Below, piece after piece: positions 9,232-17,275 of a stretch of DNA of 64,000 bases. The number at the start of each line of letters is the position of its first letter. Positions within the stretch are counted from its first letter, which is position 1. The stretch is taken from NCBI RefSeq assembly GCF_900090325.1, contig NZ_FMHW01000002.1, forward strand, positions 496,001 through 560,000, written 5' to 3'. The notes below the pieces were generated by a model. That model did not search any database and had not been told where the DNA came from. It saw only the letters and a list, made by a program, of their open reading frames with translations. Both the position numbers and the translations under genes were made by a program. This stretch comes from Micromonospora pallida (GTDB lineage: Bacteria > Actinomycetota > Actinomycetes > Mycobacteriales > Micromonosporaceae).

Positions 9232-10074
9232 GTGGGCACACCGGATGACGAGATGGTCGTCGGGGTGCCCCACCCACGGCTGCGCCCATGGGTCGACCGG
9301 TACCTCGGCTACCGGGAACGGGCCGCGCAGCCGCTGGTCCGCCGCCAGGTGGCGGGGGCCTTCGTCGTACTGATCATCGGGTGGGGCGACCCGCTGGACG
9401 TGCTCGTGCCGGGCTCCGCCGAGCGCAGCGCGTACCGGGTCGACTCGTTCGTGGCCGGGACCTTCGACGGCCACTGCCACACCCGTACGGTCGGCCTGGG
9501 CACCGGCGTGGAGCTGCTCCTCACCCCGCTGGCCGCCCGGCGCATTCTCGGCCTGCCGCTGCGGGAGCTGACCAACCGGGCGGTGCCGGCCGACGAGCTA
9601 CCCGGTGGCTGGCTGGCGCGGTTGCGCCTCCGACTGGCCGAGGCCCCGGACTGGCCCCGACGGTTCGCGCTGCTCGACGCGGCGCTGGCCGCCCGGATCG
9701 GCGCCGCCGACCCCGTGGACCCCCGGCTGGAGCGCGCCTGGCAGCGCCTGGTGGACAGCGGTGGCGCGCTCGGCATCGGCGCGCTCGCCGCGGAGGTCGG
9801 GTGGAGTCGACGGCACCTGAGCGTGTTGTTCCACCGGGAGGCGGGACTGCCGCCGAAGACCACCGCCCGGCTGCTGCGCTTCCAGCGGGCGTGCACGACG
9901 ATGACCGGGTGGCGGCCCGACGCGGTGGACTCCGGCCCGGACGGTTGGGCGGAACTCGCCGTGGCCTGCGGGTACTTCGACCAGTCCCACCTGATCCGGG
10001 ACTTCCGGGAGTTCGCCGGGACGACCCCCACCGCTCTGCTGGTCGGGGGATTACATGTGTCCAATCCCGGCTGA
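9232..10074 (+). CDS. AraC-family transcriptional regulator
   Basis: A 280-residue protein whose last ~100 residues form an AraC-type double helix-turn-helix: ALAAEVGWSRRHLSVLFHREAGLPPKTTARLLRFQRA, then the second helix pair ELAVACGYFDQSHLIRDFREFAGTTP. The N-terminal domain resembles the DUF6597/AraC-type ligand-binding domain (PHPRLRPWVDRYLGYRE, GVELLLTPLAARRILG). The GTG at 9232 begins six bases after uvrB; ATG 9253 is an alternative. The VOC protein follows 25 bases downstream, and AraC-VOC pairs of this type are common, so that gene is its likely target. Confidence 0.88.
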   Translation: MGTPDDEMVVGVPHPRLRPWVDRYLGYRERAAQPLVRRQVAGAFVVLIIGWGDPLDVLVPGSAERSAYRVDSFVAGTFDGHCHTRTVGLGTGVELLLTPLAARRILGLPLRELTNRAVPADELPGGWLARLRLRLAEAPDWPRRFALLDAALAARIGAADPVDPRLERAWQRLVDSGGALGIGALAAEVGWSRRHLSVLFHREAGLPPKTTARLLRFQRACTTMTGWRPDAVDSGPDGWAELAVACGYFDQSHLIRDFREFAGTTPTALLVGGLHVSNPG

Positions 10075-10099
10075 ACCCCGCCGCCGCAGACTGGTGCCC

Positions 10100-10468
10100 A
10101 TGCGAACCGTTTACCCGATCCTCACGTACCCCGACGTCCGGGCCGCGATCGACTGGCTCCAGGCGGCGTACGACTGCACCGTCCACGCTGTCCACGAGGC
10201 GCGGGACGGCTCGGTGGCGCACGCCGAACTGCTGCTCGGCACCGGCATGATCATGCTCGGCCCGCAGCGGCATCCCCGCCCCCGTCCGGCCGACGACGAG
10301 TGGTCGCTCTACGTCGCTGTCGACGACGTCGACACCCACTGCGCCAGGGCGCGCGCAGCCGGTGCCGAGATCGTCCGGAAGCCGTCCGACACCGACTACG
10401 GATCGCGGGACTACAGCGCCCGGGACCTGGCCGGGAACGTCTGGGCGTTCGGCACGTACCGGCCGTGA
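10100..10468 (+). CDS. VOC (glyoxalase-fold) protein
   Basis: A 122-residue single-module vicinal oxygen chelate protein: MRTVYPILTYPDVRAAIDWL at the start, VAHAELLLGTGMIMLG in the middle, and YVAVDDVDTHCARARAAGAEIV with DYGSRDYSARDLAGNVWAFG at the end. Related proteins act in antibiotic or bleomycin binding, or as glyoxalase-like enzymes; the substrate is unknown. The usual metal positions are represented by H and E residues, but I cannot confirm a complete metal site. It sits behind the AraC regulator in the same orientation. The ATG at 10100 replaces a longer frame because the domain begins there. Confidence 0.88.
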   Translation: MRTVYPILTYPDVRAAIDWLQAAYDCTVHAVHEARDGSVAHAELLLGTGMIMLGPQRHPRPRPADDEWSLYVAVDDVDTHCARARAAGAEIVRKPSDTDYGSRDYSARDLAGNVWAFGTYRP

Positions 10469-10604
10469 GCGGCCTGGTGCCGACTGGCGGCGCGTGCCGG
10501 CGCGGACCGCCGGAGAAAGCGCCTTACGGCCGTTGTTGCGCTCTGTGAGCGAGGTATTGCGGCGTGTCGCGGGGTGCCCGTACTCTCCGACGGTGGGAGG
10601 CCGG

Positions 10605-11471
10605 ATGCCGCTGTCAACGAGTCCCGTTGTCCGTCGGGCACGCCTGGGCGCGGAGCTGCGCCAACTCCGTCGTCAGGCGGCCCTCACCCTCGATCAGGTC
10701 TGCGAACGGCTCGGCTGGGCCTCCACCTCAAAGCTGTCCCGTATCGAGCTGGGGCAGAGCCGTCCCGACCTGGCCGACGTCTTCGACCTGCTCGACGTCT
10801 ACGAGGTCCCGGCCGAGCGGCGCGAGGCGCTCATCGTCATCGCCCGCGACGCGGCGACCAATCGGAGCTGGTGGAGGGCGCTCGGCGAGATGGGGGAGCG
10901 GCAACGCACCTACGCCGAACTGGAGGCGGGGGCGGCCACCATCTTCGAGTACCAGCCCGCGCTGGTGCCCGGCCTGCTCCAGACCCGGGCGTACGCGCGG
11001 CTGCGGGTGGCCGCCAGCCGGCTCCTCGACCCAGCGGTCGACGTGGAGGCGGACACCCGGGCCCGCGCGGCCCGGCAGGACGTGTTGCACCGGACGGACG
11101 CGCCCCGGTACACCGCCGTTCTCGACGAGGCGGTGCTCACCGGATCCGGCGTCTCCGCGCCGGTGTGGCGGGACCAACTGCGGCATCTGCTGGCGACGGT
11201 CCGGCGGACGAACGTGACGATCCGGGTGCTGCCCCGTGGAGCCACGGTGGCCGGGAGCGCGATGCACCCGCTCACCCCGTTCTCCTGCTACGCCTTCCCG
11301 GACCCGGCCGACCCGCGCACCGTGGTGCTGGAGACGCTCACCACCGACCTCCGGTTGACCGCCGAGCCGGACGTCCGCCGTTACGAACAGCTCGCCGGGT
11401 GGCTGCTCGACGCCGCCCTGTCCGACGCCGACACGGTCGCGCTGCTCGACCGGCACGCCGCCGAGGAATAG
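10605..11471 (+). CDS. XRE-family HTH regulator with DUF5753 domain
   Basis: A 288-residue protein. Residues ~8-75 form an XRE helix-turn-helix (RLGAELRQLRRQAALTLDQV, STSKLSRIELGQSRPDLADV). The rest is DUF5753, with FEYQPALVPGLLQTRAYAR and VRVLPRGATV-like elements. Such proteins are expanded in actinomycetes and normally sit beside a small DUF397 gene acting with them (the BldB/WhiJ-like developmental systems). No DUF397 gene is adjacent here, so it is an orphan. GGTGGGAGG lies just upstream of the ATG at 10605, and TACTCT at about 10581 is a candidate -10. Confidence 0.88.
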   Translation: MPLSTSPVVRRARLGAELRQLRRQAALTLDQVCERLGWASTSKLSRIELGQSRPDLADVFDLLDVYEVPAERREALIVIARDAATNRSWWRALGEMGERQRTYAELEAGAATIFEYQPALVPGLLQTRAYARLRVAASRLLDPAVDVEADTRARAARQDVLHRTDAPRYTAVLDEAVLTGSGVSAPVWRDQLRHLLATVRRTNVTIRVLPRGATVAGSAMHPLTPFSCYAFPDPADPRTVVLETLTTDLRLTAEPDVRRYEQLAGWLLDAALSDADTVALLDRHAAEE

Positions 11472-11564
11472 CCGGCACGCCGTCGCCGGGCCAGGTCCGC
11501 CCCCGGACGTCGTTCCGCCGACGGCCGGTACGTCGACGGCGTCAGACCGCGCCGCCGGCGGCGG

Positions 11565-11614
11565 TCAGGCTGCTTTGTCGACGGCCTCAGGCTGCTTTGT
11601 CGACGGCCTCAGGC
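11565..11614. repeat. 22-bp direct repeat, two copies plus stub
   Basis: TCAGGCTGCTTTGTCGACGG plus CC occurs at 11565-11586 and again immediately at 11587-11608, followed by a further TCAGGC. It lies between the XRE regulator and the ABM gene, just beyond the ABM stop. Confidence 0.85.
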
Positions 11615-11619
11615 CGCTC

Positions 11620-11913
11620 TCAGGCCGGTACGTCGACGAAGTGCTCGACCCGGGGCGGGCCGGCGAAGTGCGGGCCGATCAGGGCCCGCCACTGCTCGAA
11701 CCGTTCGGTGGCCCGGAACTGGAGTTCGTGGGCCTCGACGGAGTCCCACTCGACGAGCAGTACGAACCGCGACGGCGATTCGATCCCCCGGGTCATCCGC
11801 ACCGAGCGGCAGCCGGGGGTGCCGGCGAGGATCGGGTGGCCCTGGGCGTACGCGGCGGCGAACGCCTCCTCGTGTCCGGGCAGTACGTCGATGAGCGCGA
11901 CCTCGAGCACCAT
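11620..11913 (-). CDS. antibiotic biosynthesis monooxygenase (ABM) family protein
   Basis: A 97-residue single ABM domain (dimeric ferredoxin-like fold, YgiN-like): MVLEVALIDVLPGHEEAFAAAY, then GCRSVRMTRGIESPSRFVLLVEWDS and AHELQFRATERFEQWRALIGP. Members include quinol monooxygenases and cofactor-free polyketide oxygenases, but many have no known substrate. The open frame runs 96 codons further upstream through non-coding repeats, so the ATG at 11913 is chosen because the domain starts there. It is convergent with the XRE gene and divergent from terC. Confidence 0.85.
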   Translation of the reverse strand: MVLEVALIDVLPGHEEAFAAAYAQGHPILAGTPGCRSVRMTRGIESPSRFVLLVEWDSVEAHELQFRATERFEQWRALIGPHFAGPPRVEHFVDVPA

Positions 11914-11976
11914 GCCCCGCAGCCTGCCATGTCGGGTGTCGGGCCCACCCGGGGGTAGGCCCTGTCCCATATCAGC

Positions 11977-12051
11977 GGTGCCCTCACCCGACACCCTGCC
12001 CCCTCCTGACACCCAGCCCTCCTTCTGGCACCGTGCCGTCCTCCTGGCACC
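11977..12051 (-). repeat. degenerate 19-bp tandem repeat upstream of the ABM gene
   Basis: Read on the minus strand, four units of about 19 bp follow one another: GGTGCCAGGAGGACGGCAC, GGTGCCAGAAGGAGGGCTG, GGTGTCAGGAGGGGGCAGG, then a GTGTCGGGTGAGGGCACC variant. The shared core is GTG(C/T)CAG(G/A)AGG. The array ends about 64 bp before the ABM start. The rest of 11914-12204 shows no gene. Confidence 0.6.
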
Positions 12052-12204
12052 TAGTCTCCTAGGACGCCGTGCGCGACAGGTGGCGTCCCACACGGTGGGA
12101 GCGCCGGCCGAGAGTGAGACCAGGGTGGCAAGCAAGAGAACGTGATGTGGTCGGCAATCGTCGCCTCGGGAGATGCGCCGGACGGCGTGCATGGTGAACA
12201 ATGA

Positions 12205-12330
12205 CCGCCGAGGAGGGGAGTATCCCTCACGACGGTGTCGTCAGCACGGTCGAACGTCATCCGACGGTCGACCCGGCACCATCGGTCACCGATCCGTTCG
12301 CGGAGCGGTGGCGGGAGAGACCTCCGACAG
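12205..12330 (+). ncRNA. yybP-ykoY manganese riboswitch (candidate)
   Basis: The segment contains the two conserved internal-loop signatures of the yybP-ykoY class: GGGGAGTATCCCTCACGACG near 12215-12234, with GTCGTCAGCACGG following, and GGAGAGACCTCCGAC near 12313-12328. In this class the two loops form the Mn2+ pocket between two coaxial helices. It lies about 100 bp upstream of terC, a family very often controlled by this riboswitch as a metal exporter. The remaining leader (12331-12428) would be the expression platform, with GGAGG just before the terC GTG. Confidence 0.75.
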
Positions 12331-12428
12331 TCACCAGAGTCAGCGTCGCCGGCACACCGAGCCCTGCCATGTCCCTGTGGCCGGGGTTGCGGTGAGCCCG
12401 ACGCTGCGTGTCTGCCGGAGGATAAGCT

Positions 12429-13426
12429 GTGAACGTGTCCGGACTGGTCTGGGCGGGGACCCTGATCGCGCTGACCGCGCTACTGGTCTTCGACCTGTTG
12501 GTGATCGGCCGCCGCCCCATGAACCCAGCGTGCGTGAATCCAGCCTCTGGGTCGGATTCTACGTCGGCCTGGCCCTGCTCTTCGGCGCCGGCCTGTGGGT
12601 GTTCGGCGGCGGCAGGGTAGCGGGGGAGTTCTACACCGGCTGGCTCACCGAGTACAGCCTCTCGGTGGACAACCTCTTCGTTTTCGTGATCATCATGGCC
12701 CGGTTCGCGGTGCCCCGGGAGTTCCAACAGAAGGTGCTGTTGATCGGCATCGTGCTCGCGCTGATCATGCGGGGCGGGTTCATCGCGGCCGGTGCGGCGC
12801 TGATCACGCAGTTCACCTGGGTCTTCTACATCTTCGGCGCGTTCCTCATCTACACCGCGATCAACCTGGCCCGGCAGGGCGAGCCGGACGAGGACGAGTT
12901 CAGCGAGAACGTGCTGATCCGGTGGAGCCGGCGGGCACTGCCGATCTCCCAGGGCTACGACGGCGCGAAGATGACCACGCGGGTGGCCGGCCGTCGGTTG
13001 TTCACCCCGATGCTGATCGTCATGATCGCGATCGGCACCACCGACCTGATCTTCGCGCTGGACTCCATCCCGGCCATCTTCGGCATCACCCAGGAGCCGT
13101 ACCTGGTCTTCACCGCGAACGTCTTCGCGCTGATGGGGCTCCGGCAGCTCTACTTCCTGCTCGGTGGCCTGCTCGACCGCCTGGTCTACCTGAGCACCGG
13201 CCTGGCCGTGGTACTCGGCTTCATCGGCGTCAAGCTGATGCTGGAGGCCCTGGCCGAGAACAACCTGCCGTTCATCAATGGTGGCGAGCACGTGGGCTGG
13301 GCGCCGCACATCCCAATCTGGCTCTCGCTGACGGTCATCCTCGGCACGCTCGCCGTGGCGACGGTCGCCAGCCTGGTCAAGTCCTCCCGGGACCGCCGTC
13401 GCGAGCTGCTCGCCGTCAAGCACTGA
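12429..13426 (+). CDS. TerC/Alx-family membrane protein, -1 frameshift near codon 29
   Basis: A TerC-family integral membrane protein with seven or more helices, linked to manganese export or tellurite resistance. The GTG at 12429, preceded by GGAGG, gives MNVSGLVWAGTLIALTALLV and then LLVIGRRP. From there the family sequence resumes in another frame as HEPSVRESSLWVGFY and continues to the stop with the conserved SVDNLFVF and ALDSIPAIFGIT motifs. The two frames join at a run of four C at 12515-12518, where five would restore one 332-residue frame. Similar single-base losses hit five other coding regions here, so an assembly error is likely. The upstream riboswitch candidate suggests Mn2+ induction. 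Confidence 0.88.
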
Positions 13427-13481
13427 CCGGCGCCCCACCCCACCCCTCACCCCAGCGCTGCCCGGCCGAGCGCCGCCTCTC

Positions 13482-13539
13482 GTGGTTGCAGGGGGCCCTT
13501 CCTCATCAAAAAGCGGTAGGAAGGGTCCCCTGCAACCAC
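13482..13539. terminator. long hairpin after terC
   Basis: GTGGTTGCAGGGGGCCCTTC at 13482 and onward pairs with the arm at 13518-13539 over 22 bp with one G-T wobble. The 14-nt loop holds an AAAAA run. It sits between the convergent terC and NlpC/P60 genes. Confidence 0.8.
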
Positions 13540-13604
13540 CGCAGCCCGCCGCAACCTCTGCAACCTCTGCAACCACCGCAGCCCGCTGCAACCGCCGCAA
13601 CCGC
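13530..13604. repeat. GCAACC-rich direct repeats
   Basis: CTGCAACCACCGCAGCCCGC occurs at 13530-13549 and again at 13567-13586, with further GCAACC hexamers between and after. It links the two terminator hairpins and overlaps the end of the first. Confidence 0.75.
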
Positions 13605-13644
13605 CGCCACTACCCACCGCAACTTCGGGCGGTGGGTAGTGGCG
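13605..13644. terminator. second hairpin between terC and NlpC/P60 gene
   Basis: CGCCACTACCCACC (13605-13618) pairs perfectly with GGTGGGTAGTGGCG (13631-13644) across a 12-nt loop, 14 bp before the NlpC/P60 stop codon on the opposite strand. Confidence 0.7.
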
Positions 13645-13657
13645 AACGCGGGGCGGT

Positions 13658-14578
13658 TCAGACGCGGCGGACGCCGACCAGGGTGGCGGTGCGGTCGTCG
13701 GGGAGGCGTTCCTCGAGCACCCGACGGCGCTGGTAGCAGGCGTGCAGCATGCGGCGGTCGTCGCCGGGACCGGGTGGGGCGGTGACGATGCCCACGTGGT
13801 GGATCGGGCGGTTGGGGCGGGCGAAGAAGTAGAGGTCACCGACGCGTTCCGCGCCGAGCTCCACGGGGGTGGTCGCGGCGGCCTGGTCCCCGGCGTCGCG
13901 GGGCAGCCGTACGCCGAACCGCCGCCAGGCCAGGTGCACCAGGCCGGAGCAGTCGATCCCGGCGGGGGACATGCCGCCCCAGACGTAGACGACGTCGCGG
14001 AGCCGGTCGGCGACGCCGAGCGCCGCGTCCGGGGTCGGGGGATCACCGGGCAGGGGGACGGTGTCCCGGTCGGGGAGCCAGAGCGGTTCGGGGTGGCCGG
14101 GGGCGTACACCGGTCGCCACCCGTCGACGGCTGGCCCGGCGGGGGTGAGCCGGGTGCCGAGGACGACGCCGGGCAGCCGGACGTCGCCGTGGGGGGTGGC
14201 GTGCAGGGCGGTGACGGTGGCGTCGACCACCAGCGGGTCGGTAGGGGAGGGTAGGGCGGCCGGGGCGGCGAGTTGGTCGGTGGGCAGCCAGCCGGGGTAG
14301 CCGTGCGGGTCGAGCCGGGCGGCAGCCTGGTCGACGGCGACGACCCGGGCCCAGCCGTCCGGGCGTACCTCGGTGACCAGCACCTCCTCGCCGAGTAGGA
14401 GTTGGCTCAGCACGCAGTCGCCGACCTGCTGGTCGGTGTCCATGCCGGCGATCCAGGCGACGGTGTCGGGCTTCGGGCCGAGCGCGGGGGCGTCCACCGG
14501 GCGGACCGCCTCCGGGCGGCTCCAGAGGGTCGCGACGGGGACCCGTACGACGGCCCGGTGGTCGGCTCGCAGTTCCAC
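13658..14578 (-). CDS. NlpC/P60 cysteine peptidase with SH3-like domains (murein peptide hydrolase)
   Basis: A 306-residue C40 peptidase. The catalytic Cys is in GIDCSGLVHLAW, the His in HHVGIV, and the YVWGG motif precedes the Cys. The N-terminal two thirds form SH3b-like domains (LRADHRAVVRVPVATLW, GEEVLVTEV, GWARVVAV, GYPGWLPTDQL) as in gamma-D-glutamyl dipeptidases of the YkfC type. There is no signal peptide, so it should act on imported murein peptides in the cytoplasm. The open frame can start at TTG 14632, but GTG 14578 has an ideal GGGAGG four bases upstream and is preferred. It lies downstream of the dipeptide epimerase gene, consistent with joint recycling of L-Ala-D-Glu peptides. 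Confidence 0.87.
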   Translation of the reverse strand: MELRADHRAVVRVPVATLWSRPEAVRPVDAPALGPKPDTVAWIAGMDTDQQVGDCVLSQLLLGEEVLVTEVRPDGWARVVAVDQAAARLDPHGYPGWLPTDQLAAPAALPSPTDPLVVDATVTALHATPHGDVRLPGVVLGTRLTPAGPAVDGWRPVYAPGHPEPLWLPDRDTVPLPGDPPTPDAALGVADRLRDVVYVWGGMSPAGIDCSGLVHLAWRRFGVRLPRDAGDQAAATTPVELGAERVGDLYFFARPNRPIHHVGIVTAPPGPGDDRRMLHACYQRRRVLEERLPDDRTATLVGVRRV

Positions 14579-14635
14579 GTGCCCTCCCAGGAGGCGGGTG
14601 GTCGGCTGCGGTGACCCTACGAAAGATTCCAACGG

Positions 14636-15736
14636 TCAACAACCGGCCTGCTGGGGCTTCACGTCGTCCACCGCCTCGATGCCGAGGCCGGGGGCGTCGG
14701 GGAGCACCACCGTAGGGCCCTCGTAGCGGATGCCGCCACGTACCGGCGACCAGGCCAGCCACCAGGCGGCGTCGAGGTCGGAGACGGCGGTGGTGCCGTG
14801 GGCGGCGACCAGGCTGGCGGCGGCGCCGACGCCGATCTGGCTCTCCATCATCGATCCGACGACGGTGCCGACGCCGTGTGCGGCGGCCAGTTCGAGCAGG
14901 GTACGGGCTGGGCGGAGGCCGCCGGCCTTGGCGAGTTTGACGTTGACCAGGTCGGCGGCGCGGCGGCGGATCACCTCGACCAGGTCGCGGGGGCCGTAGA
15001 CCGACTCGTCGGCGAGGATCGGCAGGTCCACCCGGTCGCTGACCCAGGCCAGCCCGTCCAGGTCCCAGTGGGGGACGGGCTGTTCGACCAGTTCGACGTC
15101 GAGGCCGGCGTCCTCGATGCCGCGGATGACCCGGACCGCCTCGCGGGGCGTCCAGCCCTGGTTGGCGTCGAGACGGATGCGTACCCCGGGGCCAACCGCC
15201 GAGCGGACCGCGCGGACCCGGTCCAGGTCACCGGCGGCGTCGGTGCCCACCTTGAGCTTGAGGACGGTGAAGCCGTCGGCCCTCCGCTGCCGGGCGGTGG
15301 CGGCCAGGTCGACCGCGTCCCCGGCGGAGAGGGTGACGTCGGTGGGGACGCGCCGGCCGGTGCCGCCGAGCAGACGCACCAGCGGTACGCCGAGCCGGCG
15401 GGCGGCGAGGTCGTGCAGGGCGATGTCGACGGCCGCCTTGGCGGCCTCGTTGCCGGCGACGGCGCGTTGGATCTCGGCGCAGCGGGCGTTCAGGTCGTCG
15501 GCGTCCCGGCCGGCGACCAGCGGCCCGAGCATCTCGTGGACGCAGGCCCGGGAGCCGTCGATGGAGGCGCCGGTGACCTGCCAGACCTGTGGGGCCTCGC
15601 CGAATCCGGAGCGCCCCTCGTCGTCGACGATCTCCACGACCAGGGTCTCGACGGTGGTGGTGCGGCGCAGGGCGGTGACGAAGGGCGTGTGTAACGGGGC
15701 GGAGAGCCGGTGGGTGCGCACCGCGGCGATCGTCAT
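14636..15736 (-). CDS. dipeptide epimerase (L-Ala-D/L-Glu epimerase type, enolase superfamily)
   Basis: A 366-residue muconate-lactonizing-enzyme-subgroup protein. Key elements are the KLK catalytic lysine motif (VLKLKVGTD), metal ligands in RLDANQGW, VELVEQPVP and ILADESV, and the second lysine in VNVKLAKAGG. DIALHDLAARRLG and a C-terminal loop complete the barrel. Close relatives epimerise L-Ala-D-Glu from murein to L-Ala-L-Glu. The NlpC/P60 peptidase just downstream supports that substrate over muconate or o-succinylbenzoate. The ATG at 15736 begins MTIAAVRTHRLSAPL, the usual N-terminus. Confidence 0.88.
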   Translation of the reverse strand: MTIAAVRTHRLSAPLHTPFVTALRRTTTVETLVVEIVDDEGRSGFGEAPQVWQVTGASIDGSRACVHEMLGPLVAGRDADDLNARCAEIQRAVAGNEAAKAAVDIALHDLAARRLGVPLVRLLGGTGRRVPTDVTLSAGDAVDLAATARQRRADGFTVLKLKVGTDAAGDLDRVRAVRSAVGPGVRIRLDANQGWTPREAVRVIRGIEDAGLDVELVEQPVPHWDLDGLAWVSDRVDLPILADESVYGPRDLVEVIRRRAADLVNVKLAKAGGLRPARTLLELAAAHGVGTVVGSMMESQIGVGAAASLVAAHGTTAVSDLDAAWWLAWSPVRGGIRYEGPTVVLPDAPGLGIEAVDDVKPQQAGC

Positions 15737-15777
15737 TGCGGCACCCTATAGGGACGTGCGCGGGCAGGGGAGGCCGA

Positions 15778-16574
15778 GTGAGGATACGCGACTGGGAACT
15801 GGTGGGTGCGCCGAACGCGCGGGATCTGGGTGGTCTGGTCGGTGTGGACGGGCGGCGGGTGCGGGCGGGCCTGTTGATCCGTACCCCGGCGTTGGGGCGG
15901 CTGACCGACGAGGACCTGCCCGTGCTGGCGAAGCTCGGGCCGGTGTGCGTGGTCGACCTGCGGGACGCCGCCGAGATCGCGGAGGGCCCGCCGGACCGGC
16001 TGCCCGGTGAGCCGAGGGTGGTGCACCTGCCGGTGCACGACGCGGCGCATCCGGTCTTCACCTACGTCTCGGCGTTGCTGCTCGGGCACGACCTGGGGGC
16101 GTACGGGGGCCTGGCGCGGCAGGGCACCCCGGGGCGATGGCGGCGATCTACCGGTGGTTCGTGACGGGGGAGTCGGCGCGGCGCGGGTTCGCCGCGTCGC
16201 TGCGGTTGGCCGCCGACCCGGCGAACCTGCCGATGGTGTTCCATTGTTCGGCGGGCAAGGACCGGACCGGCTGGTTGGCGGTGGTGCTGTTGACCGTGCT
16301 GGGGGTGGACGACGCGGCGATCCGGGCGGACTACCTGCGGCACAACGAGTTGACGGTGAGTCTGCGTGAGGTGCTGCTGGAGGCGATGCGGCGGCGTCGT
16401 CCGGAGTTGGATGTGGCGGCGGTGCGGCCGGTGCTGGAGGTGCGCGCGGAGTACCTGGACGCCGCGTACGACGAGGTGGCGCGGGTGCACGGGTCGTTCG
16501 GGGCGTACCTGCGGGACGGGTTGGGCGTGACCGACGAGCTGGTCAGCGCGCTGCGGGCGAACCTGTTGGAGTGA
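15778..16574 (+). CDS. tyrosine-protein phosphatase, -1 frameshift near codon 118
   Basis: A 265-residue phosphatase once the frame is repaired. The first part, RDWELVGAPNARDLGGL and VCVVDLRDAAEIAEGP, is the N-terminal half of the Y_phosphatase3 (PTP/IphP-like) family. The catalytic P-loop VFHCSAGKDRTGW (Cys nucleophile and Arg) is found in a second frame beginning AMAAIYRWFV. They join at a run of four G at 16131-16134 where five are expected. GTG 15778 has GGGGAGG upstream. It is divergent from the epimerase and overlaps the convergent YhhN gene by 32 bases. Confidence 0.85.
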
Positions 16575-17220
16575 GCCGGGCACCCCATCCGGTGACGATG
16601 AGCGCCTGCCCGGCGCAGTAGGTGGCCATCACCCACACTCCGTGGCCGGGCAGGTGGGCGAGGTCGGCGACGCGGGTGGCGATGAGCAGGTCGGAGCCGA
16701 GGAACAGCGCGCCGCCGAGGGCGACGCGGGGGCCGTGCGCGGCGGCGGTGGTGGCCATGGTGGCCAGCGCGACGGCGTAGCCGGCGACGGGCAGGGCCAG
16801 TCCGGCCTCGGTCAGGCCGGGCCACAGCCAGGCCAGGGCGGCGGCAGTGGCGACGACGTACCCGATTCCGAGGGCGACCAACGGCGGGCGGCGCAGGGTC
16901 CGGGTGGCGCCGTGGCGGGTGAACGCGGTGATGTAGCACAGGTGCGCGCCGAGGAAGAGCGCCATGCCGGTGAGGAACGCGCTGGTGCCGTCGACGAGCA
17001 GCGCGATGTCGCCGCCGGTGGAGCAGACGAGGGCGGCGAGGACCAGCCGGTCCGGTCGCCGGCCGTGGGCGGCGGCGCTGCGCCAGAGGTACGCGACGAG
17101 CGCCGGGATCAGCAGCGGTTTGGTGAGCAGGACGCCGAGGCGGTGGTCGGTGGCGACGGCGGTGAGGTTTGCCGCCGTCAGGGCGACGAAGACGACCAGC
17201 GGCAGTCGGTGGTGCGGCAT
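16543..17220 (-). CDS. YhhN-family membrane protein (lysoplasmalogenase-like)
   Basis: A 225-residue protein with about seven or eight hydrophobic helices and the family motifs TKPLLIPALVAYL, GGDIALL, FLGAHLCYITAF and ALGGALFLGSDLLIA. YhhN/TMEM86 proteins include vertebrate lysoplasmalogenase, which cleaves the vinyl ether of lysoplasmalogens; the bacterial role is unproven. Conserved Asp residues in GGDIALL and GSDLL are the likely active-site acids. It overlaps the phosphatase gene tail to tail. Confidence 0.85.
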   Translation of the reverse strand: MPHHRLPLVVFVALTAANLTAVATDHRLGVLLTKPLLIPALVAYLWRSAAAHGRRPDRLVLAALVCSTGGDIALLVDGTSAFLTGMALFLGAHLCYITAFTRHGATRTLRRPPLVALGIGYVVATAAALAWLWPGLTEAGLALPVAGYAVALATMATTAAAHGPRVALGGALFLGSDLLIATRVADLAHLPGHGVWVMATYCAGQALIVTGWGARLTPTGSPAAR

Positions 17221-17275
17221 CGAGGGCTCCTGGCGGGGGTGGGGTGGGGGAGCGCTGGTCGGCCGTCGGGGCAGG

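Noticed and set aside
12051..12260. A 69-codon minus-strand frame in the terC leader
   Set aside because: It overlaps the riboswitch candidate and the 19-bp repeats; no family resemblance.
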